A DNA stretch of 9,350 bases from JBMZCV01 sp049613665 (GTDB lineage Bacteria; Bacteroidota; Bacteroidia; Chitinophagales; UBA2359): positions 1 to 9,350 of the forward strand of contig JBMZCV010000192.1 in the NCBI GenBank assembly GCA_049613665.1. The letters run 5' to 3'. The notes below the pieces were generated by a model. It worked only from the letters and a program-made list of their open reading frames with translations, made no database searches and had not been told where the DNA came from. A program made the position numbers and the translations under genes. The stretch's first letter is position 1. Each line of letters opens with the position of its first letter. Below are positions 7,057 to 9,350 of this stretch, one piece after another.

Positions 7057-7090
7057 AGGCTGTTTAAATTTTGTTTTTGATGCTGAAAAA
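7057..7090 (+). repeat. 34-bp dispersed repeat, copy 2
   Basis: Matches the reverse complement of 151-184 at 31 of 34 positions, and weaker similarity runs on into the last codons of trhO. It begins AGGCTGTTTAAATTTTG, preceded by G. It follows the terminator of the HNH-AP2 gene and touches the 3' end of trhO (stop at 7092-7094). It may be the relic of an insertion-sequence end or a small repeat family. Confidence 0.6.
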
Positions 7091-7091
7091 G

Positions 7092-8129
7092 CTAATTTTT
7101 TTGCTTCGAACTTAATTTAGGTCTTAAACGTCCTTTTTTATATACTTGTCGGCCTTTATCGATACCTTTTCTCAATTCTTTTTGAGTTTCCGAATCTAAT
7201 CGTAAGACATCTTGACATTCAGCAGAACAACAATTTTGATGTGTTGCAGCACATGTTTCGCATTGTATAAACAACAAATGGCAAGCATCATTAAAACAAT
7301 TAATATGTCTATCAGATAATTCGCCACATTGATGGCATTTGCTAATAATTTCTTTGCTTATTCGCTCTCCTAAACGCTCATCGAACACAAAATTTTTGCC
7401 TTTAAATTTATTTGGCAAACCTTTATTTTCTACTTGTCGAGCATATTCGATAATGCCACCATCTAGCTGAAACACATTTTTGAAACCTTTGTGTTTGTAG
7501 TATGCACTCGCCTTTTCGCAACGAATGCCACCTGTGCAATACATCACAATATTTTTATCTTCATTGCCTTTCAACATGTCTTCAATAATAGGCAGCGAAT
7601 CTCGAAAAGTATCGACATCTGGACAAATCGCTCGCTCAAAATGGCCAACTTCGCTTTCATAATGATTTCGCATATCTACGATAATCGTATCTTTTTCGTC
7701 AGATAACGCATTAAATTGTTCGGCTGTCAAATGCTGTCCGCCATTTGTTACATCAAAAGTATCATCATTCAAGCCATCGGCTACAATTTTTGGCCGCACT
7801 TTTATTTTTAGCTTATAAAAAGACTTGCCATCATCTTCTATCGCAATATTTAGTCGTGTGTTGTCTAAAAAATCAATATTATACAAATGCGTTTTGAAAG
7901 CCTCAAAATAATGATTTGGTACACTAATTTGAGCATTAATGCCTTCTGTTGCGATATAAACTCGCCCAAAAACCTGCCATTCGTTCCACTGCTTATACAA
8001 GTCATTCCGAAAATCTGCGGGATTTGGTATTTTTGCGTAGCGATAAAACGAAAGTGTTGTACGCTCAAATGTTTCGGCGTGCAAACGTTCTTTTAAGATT
8101 TTTTTATCAATTTTGTTATATAAAGCCAT
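7092..8129 (-). CDS. trhO: tRNA uridine(34) hydroxylase, rhodanese family (TrhO/YceA)
   Basis: Oxygen-dependent enzyme that hydroxylates U34 of certain tRNAs to 5-hydroxyuridine, the precursor of cmo5U or mo5U, and so tunes wobble decoding in the cytoplasm. The order is an N-terminal ferredoxin/acylphosphatase-like domain (about 20-120, with the family motif ATEGINAQIS), a rhodanese domain (about 135-240) and a Cys-rich tail. The rhodanese loop CTGGIRC puts the presumed reactive Cys at 198 and the second Cys at 204. The tail holds nine Cys (265, 268, 278, 283, 290, 293, 300, 301, 305) that likely bind zinc, followed by a basic C-terminus. The length (345 aa) is normal. It starts 15 bp after the rlmB stop, so it is probably co-transcribed with rlmB; no Shine-Dalgarno is seen. 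Its transcript ends at the shared terminator at 7012-7046. Identification rests on the family motifs; the tRNA target is inferred from E. coli. Confidence 0.93.
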   Translation of the reverse strand: MALYNKIDKKILKERLHAETFERTTLSFYRYAKIPNPADFRNDLYKQWNEWQVFGRVYIATEGINAQISVPNHYFEAFKTHLYNIDFLDNTRLNIAIEDDGKSFYKLKIKVRPKIVADGLNDDTFDVTNGGQHLTAEQFNALSDEKDTIIVDMRNHYESEVGHFERAICPDVDTFRDSLPIIEDMLKGNEDKNIVMYCTGGIRCEKASAYYKHKGFKNVFQLDGGIIEYARQVENKGLPNKFKGKNFVFDERLGERISKEIISKCHQCGELSDRHINCFNDACHLLFIQCETCAATHQNCCSAECQDVLRLDSETQKELRKGIDKGRQVYKKGRLRPKLSSKQKN

Positions 8130-8144
8130 TTCTAATATCTAATT

Positions 8145-8915
8145 TTAGCTACTTAAACCACTTTTTATTCTCTGCTGCATGCTTTCATACAAAATCATGC
8201 CTGTGGCAACCGACACATTATAAGAATCAAAATCCGAAAGTATAGGAATTTTTGCAACGGTATCAACGGTTTGCAACAATTTAGGACTAATACCATTTCC
8301 TTCTGCTCCCATAACCAGAGCTGTTGGAATGCTCCAATCTAATTCCGACATATACTTTTCTGTGCGAATATCTGCGGCTACAATTTGCAAACCATTTTGC
8401 TGTAAATACCGCACAGTTTCATCTAAAAAACGCACCTTACAAATAGGCAAACGGTGCAATGCTCCTGCCGAAGTTTTCATTGCTTCGCCATTGATACTTA
8501 CTGAGCCTTTTTGTGTAATAACAATAGCATGAACACCTGTGCAAGCCGCAGTTCGTGCTATCGCTCCAAAGTTTCGGACATCAGTAATGCCATCGCAAAT
8601 CAAAAATAAAGGAATTTCACCTTTATCATAAGCATTCGACAAAATATCAGCAACTTCATAATATGGAATCAATGCACTCAAAGCAGCAATACCTTGATGT
8701 GTTTTTTGCCTTGTTAGTTTTTCAAGCTTTATGCTCGGCACTTGCTGCACCGCAACATGGCGTTTTTGAGCGAGTTGTTTAATTTCGCTCTCAAATCGAC
8801 TACTTATACCTCGTTGCAACCATATTTTTTCAAAAGCAATACCTTGTTCTAAAGCTTCTTTAACTGGCTTTCGGCCATAAATGATTTTTTGTTTTTTAGG
8901 CTCTTTTTTTTGCAT
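8145..8915 (-). CDS. rlmB: 23S rRNA (guanosine-2'-O)-methyltransferase RlmB
   Basis: SpoU/TrmH-family SPOUT enzyme that transfers methyl from SAM to the 2'-O of a guanosine in the peptidyl-transferase region (Gm2251 in E. coli numbering). The N-terminal SpoU substrate-binding domain covers about 11-90 (IIYGRKPVKEAL at 11-22, THQG at 72-75). The knotted catalytic domain shows motif 1 around 105-123 (DGITDVRNFGAIARTA, with Asn115 and Arg121), motif 2 VMGAEGNGIS (201-210) and motif 3 SYNVSVATG (231-239); Tyr232 stands where Leu is more usual. Length (256 aa) is typical. It is the first gene of a likely two-gene operon with trhO. A good -7 box ends only five bases before the ATG, suggesting a nearly leaderless message. 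A relative methylating a tRNA or another rRNA position cannot be fully excluded. Confidence 0.9.
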   Translation of the reverse strand: MQKKEPKKQKIIYGRKPVKEALEQGIAFEKIWLQRGISSRFESEIKQLAQKRHVAVQQVPSIKLEKLTRQKTHQGIAALSALIPYYEVADILSNAYDKGEIPLFLICDGITDVRNFGAIARTAACTGVHAIVITQKGSVSINGEAMKTSAGALHRLPICKVRFLDETVRYLQQNGLQIVAADIRTEKYMSELDWSIPTALVMGAEGNGISPKLLQTVDTVAKIPILSDFDSYNVSVATGMILYESMQQRIKSGLSS

Positions 8916-8920
8916 AGCTA

Positions 8921-8950
8921 CAAAGTTACGACAAATTATGTAAAAAACCA
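8921..8950 (-). promoter_or_regulatory. Putative Bacteroidota-type promoter of the rlmB-trhO operon
   Basis: On the minus strand the box TAACTTTG (8921-8928) matches the Bacteroidota -7 consensus TAnnTTTG perfectly. A weak -33 candidate, TGG in place of TTG, lies 19 bp upstream (8948-8950). The G of the box is five bases from the A of the rlmB ATG, so transcription should start within a few bases of the start codon. Confidence 0.55.
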
Positions 8951-9026
8951 GCTAAACAATTAGATGATAATTTTTTTTAAGTCAAAATTTGATTTTTTAA
9001 AAAGGAAAGAATTTTAAACATTAGAT

Positions 9027-9097
9027 ATTATTTAGATGAAAGTGTAATGACAAAAACATCGAATGACATTTTTTATACACTTTCAATACTAAATAAT
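9027..9097. other. 18-bp interrupted inverted repeat (hairpin)
   Basis: ATTATTTAG (9027-9035) and GAAAGTGTA (9038-9046) pair exactly with CTAAATAAT (9089-9097) and TACACTTTC (9076-9084). The stem is thus 9 + 9 bp with a small asymmetric bulge and a 29-base loop that contains ATGAC twice. It lies between the rlmB promoter and the tandem array. It may be a terminator or processing structure for a transcript from the right, or a boundary structure of the array. Confidence 0.6.
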
Positions 9098-9104
9098 TGG
9101 TTGA

Positions 9105-9350
9105 GGGTTCAATACAAATATACAAAAAGGATTAGCCAAAAGTCGTTTAGGTTTAAGTAAAAGTCAGCCTTCAATACAAATCAAAAAGGGTATCAAGTTG
9201 TCATTCAGGGTTCAAATAATAGTCAATTAAGGATTAGCCAAAAGTTGTTTAGGTTTAAAAAAAAGTCAGCCTTCAATACAAATCAAAAAAGGGTGTCAAG
9301 TTGTCATTCAGGGTTCAAATAATAGTCAATTAAGGATTAGCCAAAAGTTG
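9105..9350. repeat. 102/103-bp tandem repeat built from five related short motifs
   Basis: Unit 1 covers 9129-9230 (102 bp), unit 2 covers 9231-9333 (103 bp), and unit 3 starts at 9334 and is cut by the window end; units 1 and 2 differ by four substitutions and one A. Each unit divides into five sub-repeats, in unit 1 at 9129, 9150, 9167, 9188 and 9208, with lengths 21, 17, 21, 20 and 23. Each starts with GG or GCC and carries a core of 16-18 bp near GGNTTCAANTAAAAGTCA, plus up to five AT-rich spacer bases. A further diverged sub-repeat precedes the array (9105-9128). No start codon or maintained frame exists across units. It resembles an iteron or binding-site array, or a minisatellite. Confidence 0.85.

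Noticed and set aside
7491..8245. Plus-strand open frames over trhO and the trhO-rlmB junction
   Set aside because: They lie antisense to securely identified genes and have no family features.
9105..9350. CRISPR array
   Set aside because: There are no identical short repeats with unique spacers. The whole 102-bp unit repeats, including the parts that would be spacers.

Overview
The window is AT-rich and looks like a chromosome segment of a low-GC member of the Bacteroidota. The reasons are the style of the ClpB, TrhO and RlmB proteins, the lack of Shine-Dalgarno sequences before most genes, and promoter-like boxes of the Bacteroidota type (TTTG, about 19 bp, TAnnTTTG) before two genes. No rank below phylum can be supported from the sequence.

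Layout, left to right. Positions 1-219 are non-coding and hold a terminator-like hairpin and one copy of a 34-bp repeat. Next comes ptrB (oligopeptidase B, minus strand), then about 760 bp of non-coding DNA, then clpB (disaggregase, plus strand). The ptrB-clpB gap holds two direct copies (C1, C2) of a 160-bp palindromic element; C2 ends 29 bp before the clpB start codon. A third, inverted copy (C3) lies downstream of clpB, inside a 212-bp MITE-like insertion with 12-bp terminal inverted repeats and 8-bp flanking direct repeats. A long AT-rich non-coding stretch follows, then a 193-residue protein with a degenerate HNH domain and an AP2 DNA-binding domain (plus strand). A strong bidirectional terminator separates it from the minus-strand pair rlmB-trhO, which is probably one operon for rRNA and tRNA modification. 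The right end is non-coding: a hairpin, then a 102/103-bp tandem repeat that is itself built from five related 16-18-bp motifs and runs off the window.

The genes are mostly housekeeping: protein quality control (ClpB), peptide degradation (PtrB) and translation-apparatus modification (RlmB, TrhO). They do not form one obvious pathway. The interest lies in the non-coding DNA: a palindromic repeat family with a compensatory base-pair change, a nested MITE, a hierarchical iteron-like repeat array, and a catalytically suspect HNH-AP2 protein that may be a domesticated DNA-binding protein. I saw no CRISPR array, tRNA, rRNA or transposase gene.
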